This document shows, one piece after another, positions 1-11,290 of a DNA stretch of 64,000 bases. Under the pieces are notes generated by a model. The model did no database searches and was not told the DNA's origin. It saw only the letters and a program-made list of their open reading frames with translations. The position numbers were made by a program, and so were the translations under genes. The number at the start of each line of letters is the position of its first letter. Position 1 is the stretch's first letter. The stretch is from Aegilops tauschii subsp. strangulata (taxonomy: Eukaryota; Streptophyta; Magnoliopsida; Poales; Poaceae). The stretch is taken from positions 194,340,788 through 194,404,787 of the forward strand of contig NC_053036.3 in NCBI RefSeq assembly GCF_002575655.3, read 5' to 3'.

Positions 1-1309
1 AAAGGTGCTCTACAGGTGTCTCCGAAGGTACTTGTTGAGTTGGCATAGATCAAGAATAGGATTTGTCACTCCGATTGTCGGAGAGGTATCTCTGGGCCCT
101 CTCGGTAATGCGCATCACTATAAGCCTTGCAAGTAATGTGACTAATGAGTTAGTTGCGGGATGATGCATTACGGAACGAGTAAAGAGACTTGCCGGTAAC
201 GAGATTGAACTAGGTATTGAGATACCGAAGATCGAATCTCGGGCAAGTAACATACCGATGACAAAGGGAACAACATATGTTGTTATGCGGTTTGACCGAT
301 AAAGATCTTCGTAGAATATGTAGGAGCCAATATGAGCATCCAGGTTCCGTTATTGGTTATTGACCGGAGACGTGTCTCGGTCATGTCTACATAGTTCTCG
401 AACTCGGAGGGTCCGCACGCTTAACGTTTGGTCACGATTTGTATTATGAGTTTAGGTGTTTTGATGTACCGAAGGTAGTTCGGAGTGCTGAATGAGATCG
501 CGGACATGACGAGGAGTCTCGAAATGGTCGAGACGTAAAGATCGATATATTGGACGACTATATTCGGACATCGGAAAGGTTCCGAGTGATTCGGGTATTT
601 TTCGGAGTACCGGAGAGTTACGGGAATTCGCCGGGGACTATATGGGCCTTATTGGGCTTTAGGGGAAAGAGAGATGGGAGGCTGCACGCCCCCCAAGGCC
701 TAGTCCGAATTTGACTAGGGGGAGGGGCAGCGCCCCCTCCTTCCTTCTCTTCTCTTTTCCCTTTCCTTCTCTCCTACTCCTACTACATGGAAGGGGGGAA
801 TCCTACTCCCGGTGGGAGTAGGACTCCTCCAGGGCGCGCCATAGCTAGGCCGGCCCTCCCCCTCCTCCACTCCTTTATATACGTGGCCAGGGGGCACCCC
901 ATAGACATAACAATTGATCATTGATCTTTTAGCCGTGTGCGGTGCTCCCCTTCACCATAATCAACCTCGGTCATATCGTAGCGGTGCTTAGGCGAAGCCC
1001 TGCGTCGGTAGCATCATCATCACCGTCATCACGCCGTCGTGCTGACGGAACTCTCCCTCGAAGCTCTGTTGGATCGGAGTTCGTGGGACGTCATCGAGCT
1101 GAACGTGTGCTGAACTCAGAGGTGCCGTGCGTTCGGTACTTGGATCGGTCGGATCGTGAAGACGTACGACTACATCAACCGCGTTGTTCTAACGCTTCTG
1201 CTTTTGGTCTACGAGGGTACGTGGACAACAATCTCCCCTCTCGTTGCTATGCATCACCATGATCTGGCATGTGCGTAGGAAAATTTTGAAATTACTGCGT
1301 TCCTCAACA
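1..1309 (+). mobile_element. Copia LTR, BARE/WIS/Angela type, 5' part outside window
   Basis: This is a long terminal repeat of the BARE-1/WIS/Angela group of Triticeae Copia elements, recognised from its characteristic text: a block around 350-450 with 'cggtcatgtctacatag' and 'gtccgcacgcttaacg', and a 3' end reading 'cgttcctcaaca' at 1298-1309. The promoter is visible as 'ctttatatacg' at 873-883, followed by the R/U5 part ('gccgtgtgcggtgc', 932-945). The LTR start (TGTTGG) is not in the window, so only the downstream part is seen. No primer-binding site follows. Instead a second LTR fragment begins at 1310, so this is a recombined or solo remnant. No coding capacity; short open frames here are chance. 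Confidence 0.85.
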
Positions 1310-1966
1310 AGGAGGCAGGCGGCCAGGTGGAGGCGCCCCCCCCCAAGCCTAAACCGAATTCGACTAGGGTTGGAGGGGGGCACCCCCCTTTCATTCCTTC
1401 TTCTCCTCCTTCTCTTTCCCCCTTCTCCTTCTTGGAATAGAAAAGGGGGGGCGAATCCTACTTGGACCGGGAGTCCAAGTAGGACTCCCTCCTTGGCGCG
1501 CCACACCTTGGCCAGCCTCCTCCTCCCCCCTCCTTTATATACGTGGGGAGGGGGGCACCCCAAAGGCACTCCAAGATTTGTCTTAGCCATGTGCGGTGCC
1601 CCCCTCCACAGTTACACACCTCGGTCATATCGTCGTAGTGCTTAGGCGAAGCCCTACGCCGGTAACTTCATCATCACCGTCGCCACGCCGTCGTGCTGAC
1701 GGAACTCTCCCTCGGCCTCAACTAGATCAAGAGTTCAAGGGACGTCACCGAGCTGAATGTGTGCTGATCGCGAAGGTACCATACGTTCGGTAATTGGATC
1801 GGTTGGATCGCGAAGACGTTCGACTACATCTACCGCGTTACTAAACGCTTCCGCTTTCGGTCTACGAGGGTACGTGGACACACTCTCCCCGCTCGTTGGT
1901 ATGCTTCTCCTAGATAGATCTTGCGTGATTGTAGGCAATTTTTTTGAAATACTACGTTCCCCAACA
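1310..1966 (+). mobile_element. Second partial Copia LTR (downstream half), direct repeat of 669-1309
   Basis: This 657-bp segment repeats the downstream half of the preceding LTR in the same orientation. It starts in the 'gaggcaggcggcc...cccaagcct' region, contains its own TATA ('ctttatatacg', 1533-1543) and U5 text, and ends with the canonical 'cgttccccaaca' at 1955-1966. The two copies differ at many scattered positions, so the duplication is not very recent or the copies derive from different elements. The junction at 1309/1310 joins an LTR 3' end directly to an LTR middle. Confidence 0.8.
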
Positions 1967-2958
1967 TTCGTTGTCGTCAGTTTATTCCAGCACGAATCAC
2001 AGAATAGAGGTTGCCATGTCATTTTTAAAAATCGTTCGGGCTGGATCGCCAGGGACCGAATGCCACAGCCCAGCCCCCCTTATCCATTCATTTCTACCAC
2101 ACACACACCCGCACTATCGAGTCACAAGAGTTGCGGGGTGGAGGGGAGCGGTTCCTGGCGTGTACCACGACTGGGGAGGCGGAGGCGAAAGGGAGCGGCG
2201 CCTGTCGGTTCCCAGCATGTAAGCGGTGGGGGAGGCGGAGGCCGAGGGGAGCGGCGCCCTGCGGTCCCGGCGTGTACCATGACAGGGGAAGCGGATGTGG
2301 AGGGGAGTTCTCATAGGCAGCGCCATGGAAGTGTCTGCGACAAGGGGCAACGCGATGGGACTCCTCCCCGATGGCGGTCTATCGGCACTGCAATGGCTAA
2401 AATTCTAACAGTTCCATTCCTTGTGCTTCCTGTAAATGAAAGGCGCCAGTCAATACAAGACACGTTGAAGAAAATCCTACAAGACTAAGATGATGATGCA
2501 TCTGCCTTGTCGTCACACGTTTTTAATTTAATGAAGCTCCTATGTTGAAAACTGCAAAGATAGCACCGCCATTAACATTTCTGGTGTTTACAGTGCTGAA
2601 AGTTTTATTTCTTGCCACTTTGAATTCAGACATGGACATGGGTACCAAATCTGAATGTGTTATTTCGCCTGAATTCCAATGCCAAGGAATATACTCTCCC
2701 GAAAATAAAAGGGATAAAAAAATACAGTTGCACTTTTTTTCTAGTTGTAAACAGCCATGAAAAACCAGTGGTAAGTAATGAGGACTAATGACCCGTCTAA
2801 ATAGGAAAAACCCATGTGATCATGCACAAACACCAGAAGATATTTTGTTCATCAATATTCCTACTTGGACCAAATCATGGAAGAGTCAAGAGTGCTATAA
2901 TTTTCATGAAGAGTTTTTATGGTTAGCAATCAGCCAAGCATGCACGGGCCATGTCATC
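1967..2958. other. Unassigned DNA with a GC-rich minisatellite
   Basis: No gene is recognised. An open frame crosses 1757-2488, but it begins inside the LTR and runs through a repeat, so I do not accept it as coding. The segment after 2500 is AT-rich without a recognisable element. Confidence 0.4.
2149..2307 (+). repeat. GC-rich minisatellite, about 56 bp x 2.8
   Basis: Three imperfect tandem units start at about 2149, 2205 and 2262. Each begins 'cggttcc' or 'cggtccc' and carries 'ggggaggcggaggc' or a close variant and 'gggagcggcgcc'. The third unit is partial. The repeat accounts for the Gly/Arg-rich translations across it. Confidence 0.7.
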
Positions 2959-3245
2959 AGAGCATGATTAATAGTATAACCAACAATAGGCTATATAAAG
3001 TTGCCACATCATCTATAATCAACCAAATAGCCAACATGTATAATAGCTATTTACAAAGTAGTACTACTTCACTAATGGATGACCCACCTTACAATCTCAC
3101 ATTGTTTCTTAGAGCATGTGCTGTAGCCGGCTCTTAATCTGCAGCCCGTTTCCCTTCTCTCTCCTCTTTTCTCTCATCCAACTCAGCGAACATATAATAT
3201 TTTAAACCTTACAGCCTGCTGACTGTACATTATTATACTTGCTCT
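2959..3245. mobile_element. Candidate MITE, about 287 bp, AGAGCA termini
   Basis: The segment begins 'agagcatgattaatagtat' and ends 'tattatacttgctct'. The reverse complement of the end (AGAGCAAGTATAATA) matches the start, giving an imperfect terminal inverted repeat of about 15 bp. The size and internal text ('ggctatataaagttgcc') fit a small non-autonomous DNA transposon common in grasses. No convincing target-site duplication is visible. Confidence 0.5.
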
Positions 3246-3341
3246 CACAAGACTTTGACCTCGTATAAATTCTCCGTTTTGTCCAGTCAATTAACAGATA
3301 GCTATGGGACTGTGCAGAAGTCAAGACCAAACAACAGAAAT

Positions 3342-3498
3342 TTCCAATGTTTCGGTTCTTCACCAGGGCCACGTCGCGTCTGCCACCGCTGTCGTCGGGT
3401 CGACACGGCCGGTAGCCGCCACCGAAGCTGGCTGAGTGACTGGGCCTCGCGAGCATTTATAGTTGGCCCCACGATTTCAGAACCACCAACGACTCTCA
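3342..3498 (-). repeat. Left arm of a distant inverted repeat carrying TATA box and gene 5' end
   Basis: Read on the minus strand this arm has 'gttggtggttctgaa', then 'ctataaatgctc' (a TATA-type element), then 'ggccgtgtcgacccgacga' and a run resembling the start of a coding exon. The same order occurs on the plus strand at 7845-7998. In this arm the position matching the first ATG of the right arm reads GTG, so the start is lost. Confidence 0.7.
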
Positions 3499-3628
3499 AG
3501 TACAAGTTTGGAAACCGATTGCAACAGTAGTTTGTTTCGTATCAGCTGTCGTACAAAGTATGTCAACTTGTGAAACTGATTATTTGAAAATGTGTAATAG
3601 TTTAATTTGTAAACAGTGAAATGTGTTA

Positions 3629-4508
3629 TCTCTACTCTTAATGGAGGAGTCCGTACGTCGTTTGGTTGGTTCATACGTGGTCATTAATACGAAAATAGTT
3701 TGGAAACCAATTGCAGAATCAATTAACAAATCAAACCATTAATGTAATTAATTACTTGATTGCTAATTGTGGCTGCAAGTTAATTTGGTTCATTTAAATA
3801 AGAATTTTTCACACAGAGTCAGTTTTAAAACGAGGCCATTTATGCAATTAATTCATTAGACATACATTTAATTAGCCCTGTTGATAATTGGAAGTGGAAT
3901 TTTATTCCAATTTGACGGGCAATTAATTAATTAGGTAGGTAATTAATTCGGCCTTCTGATAATTAGGCATGCAGTGAATTTATCCCGCAATTAATTAACT
4001 AGTCAAATAGTCAAGCGTGTCCAACAATTTGAAAGCGCTCGCTGGTGAGGATGTCCAGCAAGCTCTCACCGACTGTCAGTGGCCTTTCAGTGACATCACC
4101 GAGCAGTGCTTCCGAATATGGACAACGGCCACCACGTGCTTTTGATGTGGGCGACCAAGCGGTCGATAAGATGGATGATGACCATGCTATGTAGGACGTC
4201 CATACGCTTACAATTGCCAAATACTCAGTGAGGTCAACAGGCGCTCGAGGACAACCAAGCACTCACGATAAAAGGTTTTGACCGCCCCTTCGAGGACAAC
4301 GGTGAAAATAGTTTGAAAACCGGATGCCAAAACAATAATCAAGTCATTAATGCAATTAATTACCAGATTGTTAATTATTTATGCAATTAATTAAGTCCAT
4401 TTCAATAGGATTTTTTTAGCACGGAATCAATTTGAATACTGAGTTATTAATGAAATTAATTAATTATGCTGATAGTTAATTGAGCATGTAGACAATTAGA
4501 AATAGGAA
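3629..4508 (+). mobile_element. Helitron-like 5' terminus and AT-rich repeat body
   Basis: The text 'tctctactcttaatggag' at 3629 closely resembles the 5' terminus at 4509 ('tctctactcctaaaggg'). The body is built of 'aattaatta' runs. The segment 3690-3990 is a diverged direct repeat of 4305-4505, both beginning 'gaaaatagtttg'. No matching 3' terminus is identified separately; the 4509 element may be nested in it. Confidence 0.35.
4015..4262 (+). repeat. Diverged direct repeat, copy 1 (partner 5240-5432)
   Basis: The segment shares ordered blocks with 5240-5432: 'acggccaccac/at', 'gggc(g/a)accaagcg', 'atgtccacacgc' versus 'acgtccatacgc', and a 'cgaggaca' ending. Both follow an 'aattaattaa'-rich stretch, so the repeated unit is larger than the shared GC-rich core. 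No coding function is recognised. Confidence 0.5.
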
Positions 4509-5239
4509 TCTCTACTCCTAAAGGGGGAGTTGGTAGCTTTTTACCACCGGCTAATTTTTGTCACATTTTTTACGCCTCACCTCTCATCACCCCCTGTGAC
4601 TGAATTTTTCTCTCTCCCATTAAAAATCCAAATCCCATTAAAGAGGGATACGGTTTTGTGCTTACTTTGGTAGGTGCTGAGTCAGAAATAATAGATAAAA
4701 AAGGATTCAGAAATCATACCATACATCTGAGATCACCTTTCCTAAAAGAGAGACAACAGATTTTTCTCGATAACCTTCCAAAAAATAAGATATTCCTCAA
4801 TAACAAATGGCTAATACCGCATTATATAATTTATTATTAACATTATCTCTATTATTAATTGACAATCACAAGTTTCCTAACAAAATAAAAAATCTTATGG
4901 GCGTACGCATCCGCGCGCCCCTGCGGAGGGACGCCGTGTTCGGGCCTGACGCCGATGCAATGCTCGAGAATGCCATGGCGGGAGCTTCGCGTCGAGGACG
5001 GCTGTGGAGGAAGGCGGGTCATCGGACCTCCACGTACATGTGTTTGTGGACGCTATCATATTATATTTCTTGTCAGTCATACAGATAGCCAGCCAGGATA
5101 TATTCTCAAATCAAGTGTACCATTCAAATGTCAAGAAATTCGAAGGGATTTTTTCCAATTATCTAGATAATTAATTGATTTAATAGTCAGTTAATTAGGA
5201 ATACATAGAGTTAGGTAGACAGTTAATCGCGCTGAATCA

Positions 5240-5432
5240 TTTTGAAATCACTCATGGACAAGGACGGTCAACAGGCTATCAGTGTCGCCGAGCACCATAG
5301 AAAACGGCCACCATATGCGCTCGCGACATGGGCAACCAAGCGTTCACCAAGATGCATGACTGACACTGCTCTGCAGTATGTCCACACGCTGACGGTTGCT
5401 GAAACTTTCGCGGGCGAGGACATAATGACAGG
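5240..5432 (+). repeat. Diverged direct repeat, copy 2 (partner 4015-4262)
   Basis: This is the second copy of the repeat described for 4015-4262. It is interrupted on its right side by the foldback MITE at 5431, so the repeat predates that insertion. Confidence 0.5.
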
Positions 5433-5857
5433 GAAAATATCTGGTACTCCCACACCTAGGGTGCTCCCGGTGCTCCAAAACTCTGTAGCACATTTCTAAA
5501 TGTTCAAAAAAATCTGGAAAAAAAATCCAGCACATTGACGCAACATCAAAGTATGTTGTCAAAAAATTTGAAATCAAAATTCAAAACATAGCTTGAGAAA
5601 CATAAATGACAAATTCCACAGTAAATAGTACACAACTTAAGTTGGGCTTTACATTAGGCCCATTACCACATTGATGTCTATTTTGTTATTTTTTGTATCT
5701 CGAGCAATGTTTTGAATTTTGATTTGATTTTTCTTAACAACATACATTGATGTTGTGTCAATGTGCTGGATTTTTTCAGAATTTTAACACTTTAAAATGT
5801 GCTACCGAGTTTGGAGCACCGGGAACACCCTAGGATGGGAGTACTAGATATTTCCCC
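5431..5857. mobile_element. Foldback MITE (427 bp) with long terminal inverted repeats
   Basis: The left end 'gggaaaatatctggtactcc' is mirrored by the right end (reverse complement 'ggggaaatatctagtactcc'). The arms extend well over 100 bp on each side: 'ctagggtg', 'cccggtgctcc', 'agcaca', 'aatccagcacattgac' and 'caacatcaa' recur in inverted order. The flanks are 'cataatgaca' (5421-5430) and 'catcatgaca' (5858-5867), a 10-bp duplication with one mismatch. That size suggests a Mutator-type mechanism. No coding capacity. Confidence 0.75.
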
Positions 5858-6899
5858 CATCATGACACTATAGTGGCCAGGTGGTTCATTCTGTAGTAGA
5901 AAGAAAGAGTGTTACAGGAATAAGAAGGAAAAAGAATTAAAGCGGCCAAATGATCCATTGTGTTGGAGAAGAAAAGAATGTTCCAGAAAATAAAGCAAAA
6001 AAAGAAAGGAAGAGTATCCTATAAAAAAGTAGGATCGAGAACTAAAACTAGCACAGAAGGAGGAAGAAAAATATGAGACGTCACTGACGAACACACTGAT
6101 ATTGACGTGGTGTTTGTTGGCGCCAACGAAGATTGACGAAGAGGCTAGGAATAAAAGATGTAGGGAAGGAAGAGGAAGAGGAAGAGGAAGAGAAGAACGA
6201 TAAGTACTTCTAGCAGTGAATGTTGCGTGGGCTAGAGGTGAAGCTTATTGGAGACGAGGAATATGTTCAGGTTGCCACTCGCTTTACAAGTCAGTCTTAA
6301 TTTGCAAAGTTGAATGGACCTTTGAGAATTAGCTCTATAGTTATTTGTTGTTTTGTGTTAATAGTATATGTTAGCTCTACCCGCTCTATTATATTGTAAA
6401 TATAAAAAGTTTCATACATGTTGAAACGCACGCGGAGGTGAGGTGAACATCATCTGGTTCTAAAGTGAGGGCTCAAGTGAGAAATGTCCCGGTATGACGA
6501 AAAATCGAGTAGGAAATGGAGGGTCTGATAGGAAAAAAGGGAAGGGTGTGCCGTGGAGTGGGGTTTTTGCTGTTGGGTCTGTGTGTTGGAGATAACATGG
6601 AGAAATAGTCCAGACATCCATATTTCTCCCCCATATATGATATGGATTTGGGGAGCCTGGACTATCCAGACGTTTAAATTCTGGGGAGCCTACTGGGCAC
6701 TCGTCTAATATTGAAACACGCCCGAGCGTATGAGGGAGAAATGAGCTTCGACCTTGAAGATAACCCTAATTATTTATTTAATTTATTTATATATGCATCA
6801 TAGCCCGTAGCAACACACGTGCATTCTACTAGTTTAGAAAATAAGCAACTGAAATAGATGTGCTTTTCATGAAACAAGACACTGAAAAGAAAAATATAG

Positions 6900-7400
6900 C
6901 TTCTGCATTATGAAATAGCAACCACAGAAAGTGAATTATAATGTATCATTTATGAAACTGATTATTCTAAAATTTGAAACCATTTATTTCAAAATAGTGA
7001 GATAGTTTATGTGAGAAATGTGCAGTTGAAATATATGTTTTTTGTGAAACACTCTTTGTAAAGTGAAATCTAGGTTTTGAACTGTGAACTTGTAACTACA
7101 AAAGGTGAAATTATAATTTATCATTGTGAAGCAAATTATTTGAAAATCTGAAACAATTTATTACAAAAGAGTGAAACAGGTTATTTGAGAAATGTACAAT
7201 TGAAATAGGTGTTATTTTTTCGAAAGAAGCCGGTGAAAAGTGAAATGTTGGTTCTGAATTGTGAAATAGTAAGCAGAGAAAGTGAAATACACTGTTCACA
7301 TTTTCGAATAATTAGTTTCACAATGATACATTATAATTTCACTTTCGGTGGTTGCTATTTCGCAATTCTGAAATATGTTATTGGCTTGTTTCACATTTTC
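6900..7400. repeat. AT-rich tandem repeat, about 175 bp unit, with an inverted partial unit
   Basis: Related units begin near 6903, 7078 and 7252. Each carries 'gaaatag' or 'gaacttgta', 'agaaagtga', an 'attataatgtatcatt'-like stretch and 'attatt(c/t)gaaaat'. A further copy at about 7305-7375 lies in inverted orientation ('aatgatacattataatttcac'), creating a potential hairpin. A related piece lies at 3560-3620. Non-coding. Confidence 0.6.
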
Positions 7401-7844
7401 TGAAATGAAATGTGTTAGTCCACATACCAAATGTGAAATGTTGAAATTTAAATGTGTTTGAAATGTATCGAAGATCGGTCTAGTTTTAAAGGTCTTAGCA
7501 TTAAGAATTTAAATATATAAATTATTTCAAATACGAACTTATGGTTCAAAAGATATTAGTATTTTTAATTTGCTACTATAAAATAAAGTCTATGGATTTG
7601 TTTGCAAGGGAGAGAGAAGAGACTGATGCATGCGCCTCCTTGTCTCACAAAAGGTATTACTCCAGGCCCGCTAGACTGACAAAAGTAGTACTCTGGTGGT
7701 GGACCAGCTACTGAAATACTAATATTTCATAAACAGTTAAAATCTTTTATACAACATAAGAGTTAATATATGATACGAGGTGTCACCAATTGATAGGCCA
7801 GCGGGTTGCCGGTACCAACTGGAACCGCACAATTTTCCGTTAGC

Positions 7845-7998
7845 GAGTCATTGGTGGTTCTGAAAACGTGGGACCACCTATAAATGCTCACGGGCCCAGC
7901 CACTCAGCCAGCTTCAGTGGCAGCTATCGGCCGTGTCGACCCGACGACAGCAATGGCGGACGCAACATGGCCCAGGGAAAGAATCGAAGCGACAGGAA
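7845..7998 (+). repeat. Right arm of the distant inverted repeat: TATA box and gene 5' end fragment
   Basis: This is the plus-strand partner of 3342-3498, about 85% identical by eye. It contains 'cctataaatgctc' at 7878-7890, then 'cagccactcagccagcttc' and ATG codons at 7953 and 7967. The reading frame from 7953 continues only to about 8078 and resembles nothing I know. An 'aag|gtattc' at 7997-8005 could be a splice donor. Most likely a captured or duplicated promoter plus first exon of an unidentified host gene. Confidence 0.55.
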
Positions 7999-7999
7999 G

Positions 8000-9190
8000 G
8001 TATTCCTGGGCGTTTGAGATGTGTTTGAGAGGTTTGCCTGTAGATGATCTAAGGCAAATTTATATCAAACTTGACTGACTTTGTCCTCATCATGCGGATA
8101 CATGCATCGGTATGTTTGTAACAGGCCGCTTTATCATGCACTGTTTTTTTTTCATGATAATACATGTCTCATTCATATCATGAAAAATAAAATACAAGTC
8201 ACGTAAAGACCAACATGACAAAACTGAAAAGATAGCAGAACATTGCTGAACTTAACACCAACTTATGTCACCTGCCTCCGGCACCAACACAGCAGCCACG
8301 AAAGGAAAAAAATGACGGATCACCTCCTCACCCGAATTCGACGTAGCTCCATCACTATTAAGCAGTTTTGCGTACCTCCAAGGTGGCTCACCAAAAGTAA
8401 AGCCATTAGCGTTGAACAAATCGTTTTTTCCTGCACTGTTCCTTTGCTTAAGAGGTATGGTTCTTGCTATCTTTTTTTAAAAAATACTATGAACAAGCAT
8501 GCGTATCATATTACAACCGGGGTTAATGTTTAGATAGCACAACTCTGATCTATTTATATCCTATGAACGCGCACCAAAAATAATACTTTGAAGACGAAAT
8601 CTAACCATAAAAAAGGTATACCCGTGGTTCAAAACTGTGACCTTGTGGTAATGTTGTGAAATAACAACCAGACTACCACGACACATGATATCCTCACAAG
8701 GACTAAACATATTATGTTGTTATTTCTTTTCTTCTATGTAAAAAAATAACTTATATTCTGGTGTTTCTGACATTTAAAAATATTTATGTGTTACAAGGAA
8801 AAGTACGTGTCATTTTTTTTAAAGTAAACATTGTAGTAAAAATATTTATGTAACTAAAAAAATGTACACGCATTTTGAAAAAGTACATGACATTTAAAAA
8901 AATGTCTAATTTAAAAAATTGATTGAAAAAATGTACATTGCATTTTAAAAATGTTTCTGACATTTTTTTAGTATTGAGGGAGATTTAGGGAATATGCTAG
9001 AATGGGATCTTGCCGTCTGTTTTAGTCAATTCTCTAAAATAAATCGGGCTGCTCTCTATTTGTTATAATACCCGGGTTTTTTAAGGCGGTGAGATTTAGC
9101 AACTTTGCTAGAAATGCTTCAGTTTGGTTTATAAATGTATAAATCTTCTTACTGCACAAACCAAAGTATTCTGATGTCCAAGCACTACTA
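8000..9190. other. AT-rich unassigned region
   Basis: No gene is recognised. 8160-8210 resembles 11980-12015 ('gtctcattcatatcatgaaaaa' type text), suggesting a shared repeat family. 8780-8960 is a degenerate 'gacatttaaaaa/tgtacat' array. Confidence 0.35.
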
Positions 9191-9298
9191 CTCCCTCCAT
9201 CCGGAATTACTTGTCGCTCAAACGGATATATCTAGCACTATCCGAAATTAGTGCTAGATATATTCGTTTGAGCGAGATGTAATTCCGGATGAAGGGAG
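9191..9298. mobile_element. Stowaway MITE (108 bp)
   Basis: The element starts CTCCCTCCATCCGGAATTAC and ends with its inverted counterpart (ATTCCGGATGAAGGGAG). It is flanked on both sides by the dinucleotide TA, the Tc1/mariner target. The whole element folds into one hairpin ('tagcactatccgaaattagtgcta' at the loop). Confidence 0.93.
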
Positions 9299-9809
9299 TA
9301 TGATGCTAGCAGTGAGATTTGAGACTTAAGGTAAGAACTAGGAGTAACATGCAATAACATTTGGCTAAAGTTGCTTTCGTCCGTACGAAACATGATCATT
9401 CATTCATAGAAAAAAAATACAACCAAATGTTGGTTATCCAAAGAATTCCATGGGTCTTGCAGCAAGGTTAGGTAAATCTTGAATAAGTTAGCCAAATGTC
9501 AGAAAAAAAAATTAACAGCGATTGAGCAATTTTAGTAGGAATAAGTTAGCCTTTAATCCATTAAAGGAATTAATCAACATTGATTGCTATGAAGTTAAAA
9601 AAATCTAGTAGGAATAAATTGAATGTACTTTCGGTTCCAAACTCTAGATACAATGGATGTTGCAAGTTCACACAAAAAAAATTCATATGTATGATGCATC
9701 ATGTGCTAGTACACAATGGGGTTTTAGTTTTCCTTTATTCTTTTATTGCTGACCTGAGCGAGCATTTGTTAAAGATTTGTTTATCAAAGTTCTCTTAACA
9801 ATTGATTCA

Positions 9810-9874
9810 TGTTCCTATGGTCAATGACTTGTGCTAATTGCGGGGAGGTTGAGGGTTCAAATCCCCCAGGAGTA
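9810..9874 (+). repeat. tRNA-like sequence, degenerate
   Basis: The 3' half holds a perfect B-box (GGTTCAAATCC) in a T-arm-like context. The ends (TGTTCCT and AGGAGTA) can pair as an acceptor stem if wobble pairs are allowed. The middle is too short for a normal D-arm plus anticodon arm, so this is a tRNA pseudogene or a SINE head, not a functional tRNA. Confidence 0.4.
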
Positions 9875-9883
9875 TTTTTTTTT

Positions 9884-10640
9884 CTACTAGCAAAAGGTCC
9901 GTGCGTTGTATCAGGAGAAAAAAAATCATAATCTTTAATGGCCATGACCGCATTTTGCTGTATCACCGAGATACACTATGACTCTCATTTTTTGAAACCG
10001 TGAACAACTTTTGAAAATCATGAACTTTTTTTAAACTCGTGAACGTATATGAAATCGTGTACATTTTTAAAATTGTGAACCTTTTTACAGTTTTTCGAAC
10101 ATTTGCTAAACTCATGAACATTTTATACTATTTGCAAACATATTTTAATTTCTTTCATCATTAAAACATTTTTCTTGAATAGGCGAACATTTTTAGAATC
10201 GATGAACATTTTTTTTAAAATTGGTGGAACAATTTTTGAAATTCACGAACCTTTTTTAGATTTAATGAATTTTTTTTCAAATGCATGATCATATTTTGAA
10301 TCAGCGAACATTTTATGAATCAACAAACTATTTGTAAGTCACGGACAATATTTGAATTTTAGGATATTTTTCAATTCATTGGCAAAATTCTGTTTAATTT
10401 CACTAATATTTTTTAATACACAAACTTTAGGTAAAAAGCATGGACATTTTTTGATTTCCAGAATATTTATTTTCAAAGTTGCGAAATTTTTCTGTATTTA
10501 TGATTATTTAAATCGCAAACATTTTCTGAATCCACAAACATTTATATTTTGAATTTTTTTAATTATCATTTTTTTAATTTTCGTAAATTTTTAACGTCTT
10601 GAATTATTTAAAGTAGAAAAAGGAAGAAGAGGAAAACGAA
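9884..10640 (-). repeat. Degenerate 'gaacattttt' repeat region, possible minus-strand Helitron 3' end at 9884
   Basis: The left edge, read on the minus strand, ends 'acaacgcacggac...tttgctag' before T, the style of Triticeae Helitron 3' ends. The region then consists of dozens of degenerate 'gtgaacatttttgaaatc'-type units to about 10620. No partner terminus is identified, so the element type is uncertain. Confidence 0.4.
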
Positions 10641-11290
10641 AAAAACGAAAATTTAAAAACAGGCCGACCGGACATGGGCCGGCCCAAACAGGCGCGTTGT
10701 GTCTTCGCCAGCGCGCAGAGCGTAGTGTAGAAGGTTCCTACTATATGGGCTGGCCTAGGCGGGGATTCCTCTATGTGAAACATTTTTTTGTCACTTATGT
10801 TGCATTATACCCATAAAAAGATTATAGATGGCATCGATACGTAATATTTTACAATTTTTGGACAATTTTGGTGATATACCGCCAGAAACAATATCCCCTT
10901 TATTATTAGGCAGGTATTTCTTCAAGCCAATATGTGCAGAAAAGTGAGTAATAAAAGAAAATAGCGAACGCGTCCGAAATCACTAATTAAGGAGTACTCC
11001 TTTCAAAGATCACTTCCACCTCCCCAGGTCATGATAAGTGGTGTGTTATATGTGCGTCACTTGTCGCAACTTGGGAGTTTTCCTTTTTCATAAATCCGTT
11101 TATTCAAAATGATTTATCTGTTTCACCGGGCATCCAAATCTCGAACCATTTTTACTATTGAATTTCTCGCGTCAAGATCTTCAAAACTAGACGCATGCTG
11201 ATACGTTATGATGAACTTTTTTTCACAAAAAAAGACAAAAATACCAGACAAAAAAAGAAACAGGAGCACGTTTTTCCCCTTTCCGTAAGC
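10641..11290. other. Unassigned intergenic DNA
   Basis: This holds a short GC-rich patch at 10660-10770 and AT-rich sequence. No gene or element is recognised. Confidence 0.35.

Larger units (their letters stand above)
4509..6832 (+). mobile_element. Candidate Helitron, non-autonomous
   Basis: The segment starts 'tctctactcctaaaggg', preceded by A. It ends with 'gcccgtagcaacacacgtgc' (a short imperfect hairpin) followed by 'attctactag' and then T at 6833. TC at the start, a hairpin shortly before a CTAG end and insertion between A and T are the structural marks of plant Helitrons. No Rep/helicase is encoded. A foldback MITE (5431-5857) is inserted inside. A GC-rich patch at about 4895-5080 may be a captured gene fragment but I do not recognise it. 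Confidence 0.5.

Noticed and set aside
4895..5080. GC-rich patch with open frames on both strands
   Set aside because: Could be a captured exon, but no recognisable motif; not called as a gene.
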